From: Pseudoips prasinana
Lineage: Eukaryota > Arthropoda > Insecta > Lepidoptera > Nolidae
Length of the DNA: 64,000 bases
Assembly: GCA_951640165.1 (NCBI GenBank)
Contig: OX621241.1
Location: 14,203,001 to 14,267,000 of the forward strand
Direction of reading: 5' to 3'
Position 1 is the stretch's first letter, and every line of letters starts with the position of its first letter. The notes beneath the pieces are model-generated. The model made no database searches. It saw only the letters and a program-made list of their open reading frames with translations, and had not been told where the DNA came from. Made by a program: the position numbers and the translations under genes. Shown piece after piece: positions 11,859 through 23,270 of this stretch.

Positions 11859-12158
11859 GTAGGTATATCATTTAACTGATTTTATACTTCGATTTGCCCT
11901 CTCAACCGCAGATTTTTCATGTATTTAGTAAAGTTCGTCACTCTATACAAGACTACACGGTAAAAAACGTTACCAATTGATACAATTAAGATTAGGTCTC
12001 CTTATTGCATTAAGAATATTATTGTGTTGCTTCTTCCTTTTCATGTTTTAGTCAAATTATTTGCGAGAGGTTTAAGATCATTTACAGAATCAGTTTAAGC
12101 GCCCGTGTCCAATACTCGGCAAAAATAAAACAAAGATTTAAAAACATATTGTAGATAT

Positions 12159-12299
12159 GTACAGACGCTAGCACTTCGAGCTACCCCAATCGGTCAAATT
12201 TCCCCAATTGAAAGTAAACCTTATGCTTATGTGATTAAGTTGAAAATCTATAAAAGAAATATGACAGATTGGGGCAGCTGGATGTGCTGGACAATCGAC
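12159..12299 (-). mobile_element. MITE family 1, copy 2 (degenerate right end)
   Basis: The left end GTACAGACGCTAGCACTTC matches the family with several changes. The right end stops matching after GGATGTGCTGG and reads ACAATCGAC instead of CGTCTGTAC. The internal orientation is reversed relative to copy 1. This is the most diverged of the six copies and probably the oldest insertion. Confidence 0.8.
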
Positions 12300-12739
12300 A
12301 CATTTACACCTAAAAAAACCTCTCTTATTACATTCAGAATAAAGTCACTGCCGAATTCAAAGTTTATGCAATAACCTTAGCATTGACTCTATCTAGAGAT
12401 AGACACTATTGGTATCCACAAATAAGGATATTAAAAAATGTTTCGCGGTGACTCCCATATCTTATTACAATTTAAAATGGTCCACACTTATTATTCACTA
12501 GCCGTTGCCTTCGGGTAGAAAAGAAATAATTGTAATGGTGTCTATGCGAGAAATAAATAATTCATAGAGATCTTTTGAAAAATATTATGGTCGAGAGCGA
12601 ACACATTATAATTGTAGATGTCGAAGTAAACTCACTCGGTGTCTCGTTCCAGAGATAGAGATGCAAGTAAAACCGAATAAATTACTAACTGTATATGGAT
12701 ATAATAACTATTGTTCTTACTGTAGCTCTTATTCCATTT

Positions 12740-12965
12740 TAGGATTCCGTACACCATTCTGTTTCTTATTAGAGTATTTTACAAGCGATCATCTGGGACA
12801 TGGCGCAAAAGGGGGCACTGGAGTAGCAAACCTGCGTTCCTGGGGCTCCCACCACAAGGCGCCAGAAGAAGTCCACGGCTGGTTAGGTTTAGTCGGTGCG
12901 AGTCCGACATACCCACCCGTAGACATTTTTTGCGGGTGACATGCGTAGGCATGCACCCTGCCTTA
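12740..12965 (+). repeat. Probable interspersed repeat with GGTGCGAGTCCGACAT core
   Basis: The segment GAAGTCCACGGCTGG, then TTTAGTCGGTGCGAGTCCGAC, resembles a dispersed moth repeat. Frames on both strands (12661-12939 plus, 12779-13105 minus) run through it because it is GC-richer, and neither shows a known domain. Only one copy in the window, so the call rests on recall. Confidence 0.35.
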
Positions 12966-13227
12966 CCAAAAAAGATGAGTTTACACAGTACGATATCAAT
13001 ATGAGGATAAGTCGCTAGACCCAATCTCATGTTGCCCGTAATGACTGCGATATTTAACAAAGAACAAGCACAAAATGGGGATAAGTAGTCTCTTACTATG
13101 AACATTTAAAGCTCGCTTATAAATAGAGTATTTTATAGGTGACCAGTGAGTAACTAAACTCGAGCTCATATTTGCCAGATGGCTTGAACATCCGGTCGTC
13201 TCTGTATTGTCCGGTAAAGCAGTAAAA

Positions 13228-13375
13228 GCCTCATAACATACATATATACATAAACACACGACTGTTTCCCAGAGGGGTAGGCAGAGACAACGGATTTCCA
13301 TTTGTCACGATCTTTGCACACCACTTTTCCCTCGTTTACTGGCATTATATTCCTCATACATGCTCGCTGGCACTT
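13228..13375 (+). repeat. Interspersed repeat with CTGTTTCCC-GGGGTAGGCAGAGAC core
   Basis: The run from ACATAAACACACGACTGTTT through AGAGGGGTAGGCAGAGACAA to TCATACATGCTCGCTGGC matches a repeat I recognise as very common in moth genomes. Short minus-strand frames at 12996-13357 are shadows of it. The family assignment is unresolved. Confidence 0.5.
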
Positions 13376-14154
13376 CTGACCTGGACTTTGTTGAGAACGT
13401 CTCCGATTTGGTCAATCCTCATTAACTAACTATAATCGTCAAATTAAAACTACAATCTACTTTCTTCCTAAGTCTCAGGCATATCGGCTTCGAAGCTGTA
13501 AATGCTCTTCACACAAATAGTGAAACAAGCACTGATGTTGTCGGAGTGGCAATAATTATATAATTGTAAACTTTATTTGCGTTCATAGACTTGAGACTTA
13601 CTTTTAATTTTAGTGCTGAAATTAGTAAAAAAAAGGTAAGTAAAAGAGAAAGGTCAGATTCCAAAAGACTTGGATTTATAAAAATTTGCTATAAATTATT
13701 ATCGCCGGAAAAATAGCAGCTAGGAGATAAAGAAGAAAATCTACAAGAAAATGTATGCAACAACTGAAGTAGAAAATTGATGTAGAAAGTTTTAACAAAG
13801 AAATGGAAAATTGCATTGAATAGTGAAAGTTTAAAGCTACACCGACATCTTTTCTCAACAAAACAAACACGTACATTAACCTAAAATTAACAAACTTAAT
13901 GCATATTTTAGGTCATAGATTAAAACAAAACAGTTCGTTAAGTGATATCTGCTTGAGTTTTATTCGTGAAGTTATTTACATAACAGACATAGATCGATCG
14001 GTGGGTCTATGACTGACAATGTAATGTAAAAGTCATCGTTTGACGTAACTAAGTTCAGATATTCAATAGCTTACCTTGACTTGCCTTGAAGTGACTCACG
14101 TTAAAAAGTAAAATTAGAAAATAATTGTAAACAGTAAATGTAGATAATATATAC

Positions 14155-14300
14155 TTTTATGTAATGGGATGGCAAAAGAGCAAGTGGTTACCTGATGGTA
14201 AGTGATCACCGCCGCACATGGACACTGGCATCACCAGAGCAGCCGCAAGTGCGTTTCCGGTCTTTAAGCATGGAATTAGCTCGGTTCTTGAAGGTTGCAT
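14155..14300 (+). repeat. Interspersed repeat W, copy 1
   Basis: It contains GCAAAAGAGCAAGTGGTTAC, CTGATGGTAAGTGATCACCG and CTTGAAGGTTGCATG. The same element lies in reverse at 28099-28242. It is a widespread moth repeat in my experience and has no coding content. Confidence 0.7.
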
Positions 14301-14357
14301 GTCTTGCCGGATCGGAAATAGTTAATTGATTCTATAGTCAATATGTTCTCTACGTAT

Positions 14358-14498
14358 GTACAGACGCCAGCACATCAAGCTACCCCAACCTATCAAATTT
14401 CCCCAATTGAAAGTGAACCTTATGTTTATGTGATAATGTTGAAAATCTATAAAAGAAATTTGACAGATTGGGGTAGCTTGATGTGCTGGCGTCTGTAC
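14358..14498 (-). mobile_element. MITE family 1, copy 3 (141 bp)
   Basis: Both ends read GTACAGACGCCAGCACATC and its complement exactly. The interior is reverse-oriented relative to copy 1 (CCCCAATTGAAAGTGAACC comes first). Both arms carry the CATCAAGC variant. Flanks are TACGTAT on the left and TTCATA on the right, with no duplication beyond the terminal GTAC. Confidence 0.9.
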
Positions 14499-14549
14499 TT
14501 CATATCTGATATAGAGAAATAAAGGAAAGATATTATGATATTTAAATTT

Positions 14550-14675
14550 GACTGCACTTATACCGCGTTGGTTAAGATGGTCGGCTTACTACTACTTTAG
14601 CGCCCTTATGTTTAGATCCCCGCATATGACAACTATTTGTGCTACCCACATATATTTCAGAATGCACGTTTATAA
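14550..14675 (+). repeat. tRNA-derived SINE (family S2), copy 2, 3' truncated
   Basis: The head is CTTATACCGCGTTGGTTAAG and the B-box-like part is decayed (GTTTAGATCCCC). The body ACAACTATTTGTGCTACCCA matches family S2. The open frame at 14548-14745 is a shadow of it. Confidence 0.55.
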
Positions 14676-15519
14676 TGTTCCCCGCGATGCCCGGACTTTC
14701 GACCTTCAACTACTTATAATTAGACGCATTATTTCAATAAAATAAAAACTTGTGTGTACTTATGTACACGCGTTAGAAGTTATTCTTCTTAATATACAAC
14801 TTGAACATAGTTATCAATTTTCATACCACCTAGAACTAACTTCATGCTGTTAAATTTTTTGGTGTCGGTGTGCGCGCGCATCGTAAAAATTCACTCTCAT
14901 CATTTTTCTCCATCGCGCCAAAAGAAGTATAACTTCAAAAAGTTTAGTGGTCGAAAATACAGTTTCACGAGCATTGATTAAAATCGGGGGCATGGTCTTA
15001 AAAGATATGACGTCACATTACCATGTTACCCACAATTTGCAGGCCACACACAAAAGCCAAATACCATGTCAGGTGATTCAAATAACTCCAAATCTTTTGA
15101 ATTCGTGTCCTACTAATGAAAGTTTACATTAGTTTAAATTATTATTTACTAACACTGCTGGCAGAAGTTTTGCACCTGCGCTGTACGCGTTTTGTTTACC
15201 ATGTTATTATAATAGCATACCTACATGCCAACATAACAGATGTTTTTAAAGTCAAACGATTAAAATTGTTGGATTAAATGTCATATCAACTGGTCTGTCT
15301 GGTCGGTGCAACGGTTATTGTCATAAAAAAATATCTACATTGCAACAAAATTAGCAATTTTAAGGCGTTTATACCCAGTTGCCCTTAAGTAAATAAGCGT
15401 ACATAACGTCTGTAGATGAGTGATCCCAACAATGGTGAATAATTTCGAAGCGTCTCTGTCCTCTTCGTAGGTCTCTGGCTGACTTTTGTCTAATACAATA
15501 AATAGTCATTATCCATACT
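14676..15519. other. Spacer, nothing recognised
   Basis: AT-rich. It contains a CG-alternating stretch (TGTGCGCGCGCATCG) near 14870 and a short frame at 14947-15132 without a known domain. Confidence 0.4.
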
Positions 15520-15577
15520 AGAGGCCTCCTGGCTGGCTTGAACAACTCTGACACTATGGTAACCACTGACCAATAAC
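15520..15577 (+). repeat. Interspersed repeat X, copy 3 (fragment)
   Basis: It carries GAGGCCTCCTGGCTGGCTTG, AACAACTCTGACACTATGG and TAACCACTGACC, matching 288-345. The match stops where the foldback element at 15578 begins, so this copy seems to be interrupted or bounded by that element. Confidence 0.6.
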
Positions 15578-15878
15578 CAAAATACGAAATCAATATGTAG
15601 TGACATCATGCAGTCTCATTCGAGCACTCGACGAGTTAGCAGCCTTTGAAGAAGGTCCGTGGAGGACTGAAATACGTGTTGGGTATCGTACTGGCGCATG
15701 TAATTTGCTTTTTTATATTGTCCTTCTTGCATGTGCAGATTTTGCGGGCGGGAGGGCGGTGCAAATTGATTGGCATCCCGGCATGATTAAACTGACAATT
15801 AGCGGAATTAACACTACATATTGATTTTGTATTTTGATTGTCACAGATTGAGCAAAGTAACGCCTGATCCCATTACTT
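15578..15878 (-). mobile_element. Foldback element family 3, copy 1
   Basis: This is a reverse-oriented relative of 34102-34393. Shared parts are the inner segment with GCGGGCGGGAGGGCGGTGCA, the arm GCATGATTAAACTGACAATT, and the outer AAGTAACGCCTGATCCCATT. The left arm is preserved only at its tip (CAAAATACGAAATCAATATG), after which it diverges, so the hairpin is broken. The frame at 15600-15824 is a shadow and has no known domain. Confidence 0.75.
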
Positions 15879-16394
15879 ATTGAACATTAAATTTATAAAA
15901 TTGGCCTAAATATCATGTAAATCCAAGAGAATATAAAAGATGTTTTCGTCCGTGAAAACATCAAGGATGTATTTTCCCTGCATAAACCACGCCGCATTAT
16001 TTTCATTAGTCACGTCTCATGAAACAATAGTTTAAAAAAATTACTGACCCAAGTAAATTCACTTATAAATTCAAAATTACTCCTTTCATGTTTAACGATG
16101 CTTTAAATAACCTCAGACATTAAATCTTGACTTAATGTGTCATAAAACTAAACACTTGAATAAATAAAAACTCCGTGTATGCCCATATATTTCATATCCT
16201 GTGGAGTGTTATGGTCTGTTCTGTGAAATAATAATTTTATATGCAGCTGACTATAAATCTCACACGAGCCCCAAATTCATTCAAATAATGTCAACAGAAC
16301 ACAATTATACATTGTCTACTCGACTCTATTTGCTATTATGAAGCGTTGTATCGTCGCACAGCGTGTTCTGATACAAATGTAGATAGTTCGCTTT
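15879..16394. other. AT-rich spacer, nothing recognised
   Basis: No repeat or coding signal was found. Confidence 0.4.
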
Positions 16395-16510
16395 GCTACG
16401 TTGCCCGGGGCAACCGCCGCGCCACGCGGCCCGGCCCTGCGCCCCCATGCATTGGGGATAGTCCCTTTTCGACTCACCCACTAAATACCTCGCCGTGGAA
16501 TTCCCCCGGT
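16395..16510. other. GC-rich block
   Basis: The stretch around CCCGGGGCAACCGCCGCGCC is strongly GC-rich within AT-rich DNA and ends in a T run. No open frame of useful length and no tRNA-like boxes are visible. It could be the GC-rich head of an unrecognised repeat or a short CpG-rich regulatory element. Confidence 0.4.
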
Positions 16511-19290
16511 GAAGCTTTTTTTTAATACAAAGATGAAAATACCATACACGGTAGGTCGATATTTAAACGACGTATATTAAAAATGTTTATTGGTACTGCA
16601 CATAATAGTAAGAGACAGTCTCAATACGACACTGTCTGGTACAGTATACGTAATTAGTGATTTGGTATTTAAAATATAGATTTATAATATAATAAAGATT
16701 TGAGATAGATTACCTACAGAATTTTATAATAGTAATTCATTTTATTTTACATGTGCAGTCCAGCACCAATCACGGAATAAAATAAAATGCAACCACGCGA
16801 TATAAATACACGCAACAATGGATGCGTAAGTGACATTAAACATTTTTAGATTTTTGAGTTGCACATAATACATGCCCATTAATTTATTTACAATCTTTGG
16901 CTCCTGTTTTCATAATAAGATAGAATAAATACCAAATGAAAACTTATTACTTACTGTTGCATCCTAATTTCCGTTGTACTCGTATACTGTTGCGTTCCAA
17001 TAATCGCCGTTTGACGCTAATACAAAGTAACATATTAGCATTTAATAATTTATATAGACTCGCGTTTTTACAATTTTGGTCAGTGTATTATTTATTCTCT
17101 CGGTATTTTTATTATTATATTTTTAATAAATGGTATAATTTATTAAATTTTTACACTCGCCAAACTTGATTGTTTAACATGCCATAGATCTGCCGGATGG
17201 CTTTAAGGAAGGAAATTAGTAGCCTCCTATATTCCGAGTAGTTACTCTCCCCTTCACTAGGTCCATCGCGCAAAAGGTCCACCTAGCAAATTAATTAGGT
17301 AGTGTAAATTTTGACAAATAGTGTAGTATAATTATAAAAATAAAGTTCATGTTATTCAGAATTGTAGGTACTTATTTTTTTTACTACTGAGTCACACAAT
17401 CCAACAATACACTTTTTAAAAGTTTTTGAAAGTGTACTATTAGAGTAGATACAACGTTACATTAAAAATAATGCGATACGTCAACATACAAAAAGCATTC
17501 AAAATTCAACATATCAGGGACTCAACTACAGGACTCAATAATAATATAAAGTATTAATTCATACCGAGAACTTCTTTGTAAATATATTATCTCTCATGTT
17601 CGAAGGGAACACACTCATATTTTTATTTTAAGATGTGAAGTTTGCTCAAAACACTTATTCTTATATCTACTTGTACGAAGGTAAGATCGAAAGTTGGCAA
17701 CTGGTTTTCCAATCTTAGTGTATCTTAAAGTGGCATCTTACATACACGCTAAAGTCCACAGTGTAAGTGCTAAATTTTTGTCCAGGTCATTTAGTCTAAA
17801 AGTTTTCCTTCCCTGGCGCCGAATCACCTACATCTTAGAGAGATAAGACCCTCCAGGATCGAGAAAGTTCGTGTGAAAAACGATGCACTTCTACACTAAG
17901 AAGATATAAAACGTGTCTCGCAGATACATAGCGACGACGCGAATGAGAATAGTTTGATGCTCTTAGCAAACTTTGAGCATCGCGTCTAACTCCTAACAGA
18001 ATATTTTAGACGCGCCCGAAACAACGAAGTTTTTAAAAACAGTTCCACAAATTTATCTACTAAGGTTTAATTTCGAGTGCTCACTATAATAAGAGGACTT
18101 CGCCTCTGCGTCTGTACAAAAAACTAATCTAAAATGCGATGCGGACTCTACACGAAGAATAACAAAACAACAAAGCTTATGCAACATCCTGCTGTATACG
18201 AAACGCACTAAAGCAAGGGAGGGTTAGATACATTAGGACTAAGCCCGCATTCTGGTTCCGTGGCCTTGGTTTTTTCTGAATCTGCTCGGCTGGCCTCGAG
18301 CGGGGCAGGTGATTAGGTTACATAAACTTAGTCCGTCCCCACTTCCTGCCTGCGCGCTTTGCAGTTGTTGAAGGCTTCTAAGAAAAGCCAAATTCGCAGC
18401 TGTGTTTTGTTTTGCTCCTATTACTTCACCAATTTTACCGGCTAAGGCTACATGCACACTCATGATTAGTTGACAGAAGTCAAGACTGAATGATGTCACA
18501 CGTGAAGACGGTGCACAGCGGTGATTATTCTGTTTGAACACTTTGAACTATTACAAGTACCTACATTAAATGAAATGTCACGGAGGAAGATACCATGGAG
18601 GCAGATAACCGTGGTTCCTAAATAAAAAATAATATGGTTGCTTGAGCTAAGGCAATAGTTCTCAGTAATGAGTACTAATGAGTAGCGTCAAATGAGACGT
18701 CAGACGTCAAAGAAGCGAGTTGCAGTGAAACTAACAACCCCAAAATAATATATTAAAACTAATATGATAGTATAATAGTAGTATTAATATTAGGTAAATG
18801 CCACTATTACATTGTTAATAATTGCGATTCCTAGTTAAATTATTTCAGCTTGCACTACCCTTATCTTGTTGCCTTTTTTATTTCTGCTTCTGGTCTGGAA
18901 AAGCTGCTCGAAAAATGGGAGTATACAGGATAACCAATTAATACAAATGCTGGTGAAACTACGGACAGATTGTTTTGTAGTCTAAATCCAATTGTAATGA
19001 GTTTGAATTATGTCTGTAAAGAGTGAATATCAATGTTAACAAAGACTAGGCGTAATATTTTCTTACGTGTCCCCCAATCACGTAACGTCTTGACGCTCTC
19101 GATACTTGGACTCGATAGCTATGATTAGTTTTAGTGGTAATAGCAAAGTCATAGAGTTATAGCGACATTAAAAAAATCGCAATGTGACTTTAAAAAAAAG
19201 TTATTATATTGTAACTTATCAAATTCAAAATTACAATACTGAAATCACATAGCCATATATTTTTCAATGTGTTAGAGCTATAATTGTGAT
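16511..19290. other. 2.8-kb spacer without supported genes
   Basis: Mostly AT-rich. Frames at 16936-17169 (plus) and 18239-18541 (minus) are short, and neither has a recognisable domain or convincing splice context. Confidence 0.4.
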
Positions 19291-19430
19291 GTACAGACGC
19301 CAGCACATCCGCTACCCCAATCTGTCAAATTTCTTTTATAGATTTATAACTTTATCATAAAAGCATAAGGGTCACTTTCAATTGGGGATATTTGACAGAT
19401 TGGGGTAGCTTGATGTGCTGGCGTCTGTAC
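19291..19430 (+). mobile_element. MITE family 1, copy 4 (140 bp)
   Basis: The ends are GTACAGACGCCAGCACATC and its complement, in the same orientation as copy 1. One base of the left arm is missing (CACATCCGCTACC versus CACATCCAGCTACC). The centre has one AT-rich change but the hairpin is intact. Confidence 0.9.
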
Positions 19431-19859
19431 CTAGACATATCATAAAATTTAATGCCAATACCTTGGTTAATTCGAAATTACAGTCTATAATAATATAAAA
19501 ACTTGGTGGAAATAGAAATGAATAGTTGGATTTAAGTGCATTTATTAACGATAGAAATAAAAATATAATATGCGCGCTGCCTTACCACAGGAATGGTGAA
19601 CAGCATCAAACAGGTTTGAACGCACGCGAGCAGCGAGCCGGCTCCAGGGAAGGGACATGCAACGAATAAAAAGAATACCTATATGCAGCACTAGGAAACG
19701 CTGACCTTGGACACAAGAGGCTCGGCACCTGGCGTTTTTATTTGCCCTTCGAATAAATTGCGAACTTATTTTATAACTCTTCCAGGTTCCTTCATTGTTG
19801 AGTGGTTTCACGTTTTTTTGGGGCTTTTGTTACGTGCTGTGATGTAATGAAAAATCTTA

Positions 19860-20140
19860 TGTTTAGAGGTTACGACGGGAGTGAAGTTCGCAGGTGCTCG
19901 CTCGTTAACGTCGGTGTCGAGAGAATGGAGTGTCCATTGTTGTTGAGGGTCTAGCACCTCGGCAATAAGTGCAGAGCTGGGCGTTACGGCATGCGACAGG
20001 TCGCGGCGGATGGAGCGCGCTGCGTCAATATGTCGGTCGTGGTGTCGGTTGCGTAACCGGAGTCGAGTCGTGAGGAAAGTGAATGCTTTTCGAGGTCGCG
20101 TAGAAAGTTGCCGCCCCGACCGCTCTACACATTGATTCTA
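19860..20140 (-). other. GC-rich block with a 105-codon minus-strand open frame, no ATG
   Basis: Base composition rises sharply with many CpG. On the minus strand a frame is open from about 20130 to the stop near 19811, roughly 105 codons, without ATG. It includes the stretch ALIAEVLDPQQQW, and I do not recognise the product. The composition would fit a promoter, a first exon or a decayed repeat. Nothing beyond composition and the open frame supports a gene. Confidence 0.3.
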
Positions 20141-21919
20141 CTCGACGACATTGACTATTACTGGCTACGATTCATTCAATCCATTTCTCGACCGGTCTCT
20201 GAAAGATTTTTAGTAAACCATTAGTATTACGCCATATGAGACGCAACACGCGATCCTCAGGTGATTGATGACGGCTATGAATTCGGGGCCGATACTAATT
20301 TTATAGTTAATAAACTAAAATATACTTAGAAACCTATTAAAATGTTGCATAATAAGATATTCAACCCAGAACCTTTCCGAAGTACTATTAAAAGAATTCC
20401 AAGGAGATTTGCACAAAAAGTTACACGTGCCGGTCAGCTCAATCGCTTTGGGCTATTGAAAATGTTGGCCATGACCAAGCCGCCTGACTTGCATATAATG
20501 GGACATCAATTCAGTTTGATTTGTATTGAATTAAAGGGTAAAGGTTTAGGTCCAGTCACAGTAACTTTATATATTGGAATTCGTTTTATAAGCCGACCAT
20601 CTCATGTAACATAAATTCACGTTCACATGTTAAAGCATGAAATAGTGAATTAATCCCGGTTTATTATCCATTCGATCTTCTTCATTTTATGGCCGCATTT
20701 GAAGGCATTTGATGGACTGATCACGAACATATATTCACAATGCAGTTCAAGTTTACGAGTATTTTTGGTAGTCGTTTGTTGTTGCGACTAGCCAGTGACC
20801 ATTAATCTCAGTCGAGGTAGCGTATACCTACTTACCTGTGCACATTGTATCAGTTTTGCGCTCGGAGACACGCCGCATACTAAGCAGCCTCACAATAACT
20901 TACAATGGCTGCTATAAAAAGTATTCTTCACTGAAGCTAACATATGAACACCAAGTTCAGCAAACGTATGGACTCGACGTGTCATAAAAATGTCTCGGAT
21001 GCTTAAAATATATCATAAAAAGCTTGCCTACACATTATAGCCCTTTAAGTCGTAAATTATTTTATGCTTACATATCTGTCCAGTGAGTTTTATTTCTTCG
21101 AGCTTGGCGTATCTTTATACTTTATAGTTGTAGTTTGCCTCCTACATATTTCTCTGTCTACTCGGCAAATATAAAGTCTGTAATAATCAGAGTTGTGTGT
21201 ATGTATGAGCCGGTCTGTTTGCTGTGCGTCACGTTCGTATGTCTCGCATGCACATATCAATAGCGATTTGCATATGAAAAGAAACTCTTACAATGTTTTG
21301 ATTTTACTGTAGCACTGGTGCAGCAAAGGTTTTCTTTACATTCCCAAGGTCTTTTGACTTGTCTGAGATGTAAGAGCTTACTGTCTGAGTGCAGCCTTCG
21401 AGGAGCATTATAATTATTTATTTCTCATCTGCAAGTACCTACTGCTAAATCGTTTTTTTTATTTAGTCTCATCTTGAAACTTTCACATTTCGGCACCGAT
21501 GAATTTATGCCCACGGAACACTCTCATCTTGGCACCCCATCCAAGATCAATGACAAGTACACATAAATAATACAAACAAAGTAAAAGTAGATAATAGAAC
21601 TCTAAATGAAACCAAAATATTCTGTGGAGTTGAACAAATAGATAATATTCTACTATAATTGTATTACTTAATAGTTTAATTCTATTTATAATGTATTTAC
21701 GGTGAGAATGATTGAATAAATTATTTGTAGGACTACAAAATTGCTTAGTAAAAGAGAGGAAGATTGCATATTTATAATTATTTTGTAGACTACGTATGTT
21801 GTACTTGTAGAATAAATACGTGTACAGCGGTGGAATTTACACTAGAAAACAAAGAAAGTAAATATATAGTTATTATAAGTCTCGGTGAATTTAAAATATA
21901 TTTACAGTATTTAAAAAAA
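20141..21919. other. 1.8-kb spacer, nothing recognised
   Basis: Includes a 90-codon ATG frame at 20342-20614, basic and without a known domain. No repeat was recognised. Confidence 0.4.
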
Positions 21920-22035
21920 TTATTTGTGTGAGCTATTGGTCACGCAAATAAACTTTTGTCCTTCGCGGGTTTCAAACTCGACACATGAGAACGCCGAGGT
22001 AGTACTGCTGTCACTGCTACACCACACGTGCGTTG
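21920..22035 (-). repeat. tRNA-like SINE head, minus strand
   Basis: On the minus strand, GTGTGGTGTAGCAGTGACAG (A-box-like) and GAGTTTGAAACCC (decayed B box) are followed by GGACAAAAGTTTATTTGCGT. The order of head then GGACAAA matches the tRNA-derived SINEs in this window, most closely family S2. Confidence 0.5.
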
Positions 22036-22288
22036 GTGCAATAGGCTACAATTACATATTCTATATATCAGGTTAATGTATTAGCACTTAAGTTTATTAA
22101 ACGAATACCTGTGTGTAATGAATACTGAATCAAAAAATATTTAGTTATTCTGTAATCGTCCAATTTAATAGTCAAAACTCACCTCGACACCACACTTGGT
22201 TTAGCCTTGAGACATTAAAGTATGAGCTTTGTTAATGGCATGGAGCAGCATTAAAAATAAGATATTCATGTCTGACTGCATTTTACTA

Positions 22289-22785
22289 TAACCGATTTGT
22301 CACTAGGGACAAATGTTAAGGGACAGAAATTAGCTAAAGCAACAATGTCCGTATTGTCCGGGATAAATAACATAGAGCTAGTTCGATAAGATTATAGGTT
22401 GTCACCACTTACCTATATTATAACCACTTTCCCCGCTTGTCACTTGCATTTAATAAGGAACAGTAGACCAGCTAAAGCAGAAATACTGTCCGTATTGTCC
22501 GGGAGGTGTAACATAGAGCAAACACAATAAGACTATAGGTTGTCACTCATTATTATGGACACTAAACCTGACCCGTTTATTACTGGAGTACTTGCTTAAA
22601 AGAGACAGAAGACTAGTTAAAGCAGAGCAGTTGATACTGTCTGTATTGTCCGGTTAATGTAACATCGAGCAAGCTCGAAATAAGAATAGGTTATCCCACT
22701 TTATTGTGGATACTAAACTTTATTAATAAATTATTTATAACGGACTAATGACTAGCTTAAGCAGAATTCATGCTGCCAATACGAA
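22289..22785 (+). repeat. Degenerate tandem array, unit about 141-151 bp
   Basis: Three units and two partial ones can be aligned by the anchors AGCTAAAGCA, GTATTGTCCGG and TAACATAGAGC, then TATAGGTTGTCAC. The GTATTGTCC anchors start near 22351, 22492 and 22643. The fourth unit decays after CTAGCTTAAGCAGAATTC. The upstream piece TTTGTCACTAGGGACAAATG matches the end of a unit. The array is old (many substitutions) and has no coding content. The unit length is in the range of satellite monomers. Confidence 0.8.
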
Positions 22786-22963
22786 CATGATTAAAACAGA
22801 ATAACCTTAGACCTATCCCGAATTGAGAGTTCGAGTAGATAGTTAAATTATTTCGCATGGAAAGAGTTGGGGGACATTTTTTTCCTCGCACAGTGACTGC
22901 CTAAAAATAAATAATAAGCACAAACTATATCGTAGTAACATCTTCAAGACCACATTATATTTC

Positions 22964-23270
22964 TGACTGCCTCGTTAGTCTAGCGGAAGCGTATCTAGTC
23001 GCAGAAAACGGGGCCCTGGGTTCAAATACAGGGTCGTGCCAAAAAAAAATTAGGTGTTTCTGCTCAGAAAAGTTTTCAGTATAACCCCGGAGTTTGGAAG
23101 TTAGTGGTGGCCTCGGAGAGCACATTGAGTTGTCGATCCTGTACCTGAACTCTTCCCGGTTGTGATAGCTAGCTTTCCTATCGGATCATGAGAGTGAGAG
23201 TATAGAAAGTGTATTTGTGTTAGCGCACACACTTGTGCACTATAGTTAGTCCCGCGCGGATAGGTTAACC
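22964..23270 (+). repeat. tRNA-derived SINE (family S3), near full length
   Basis: The head CTCGTTAGTCTAGCGGAAGC (A-box-like) and GGGTTCAAATAC (B-box-like) is followed by an A run. The body then includes CTGAACTCTTCCCGGTTGTG, GATCATGAGAGTGAGAG and CACACTTGTGCACTATAG. I recognise this composite as a common lepidopteran tRNA-derived repeat. It is the only full copy here. A weak echo of its tail lies near 39775-39830. Confidence 0.7.
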
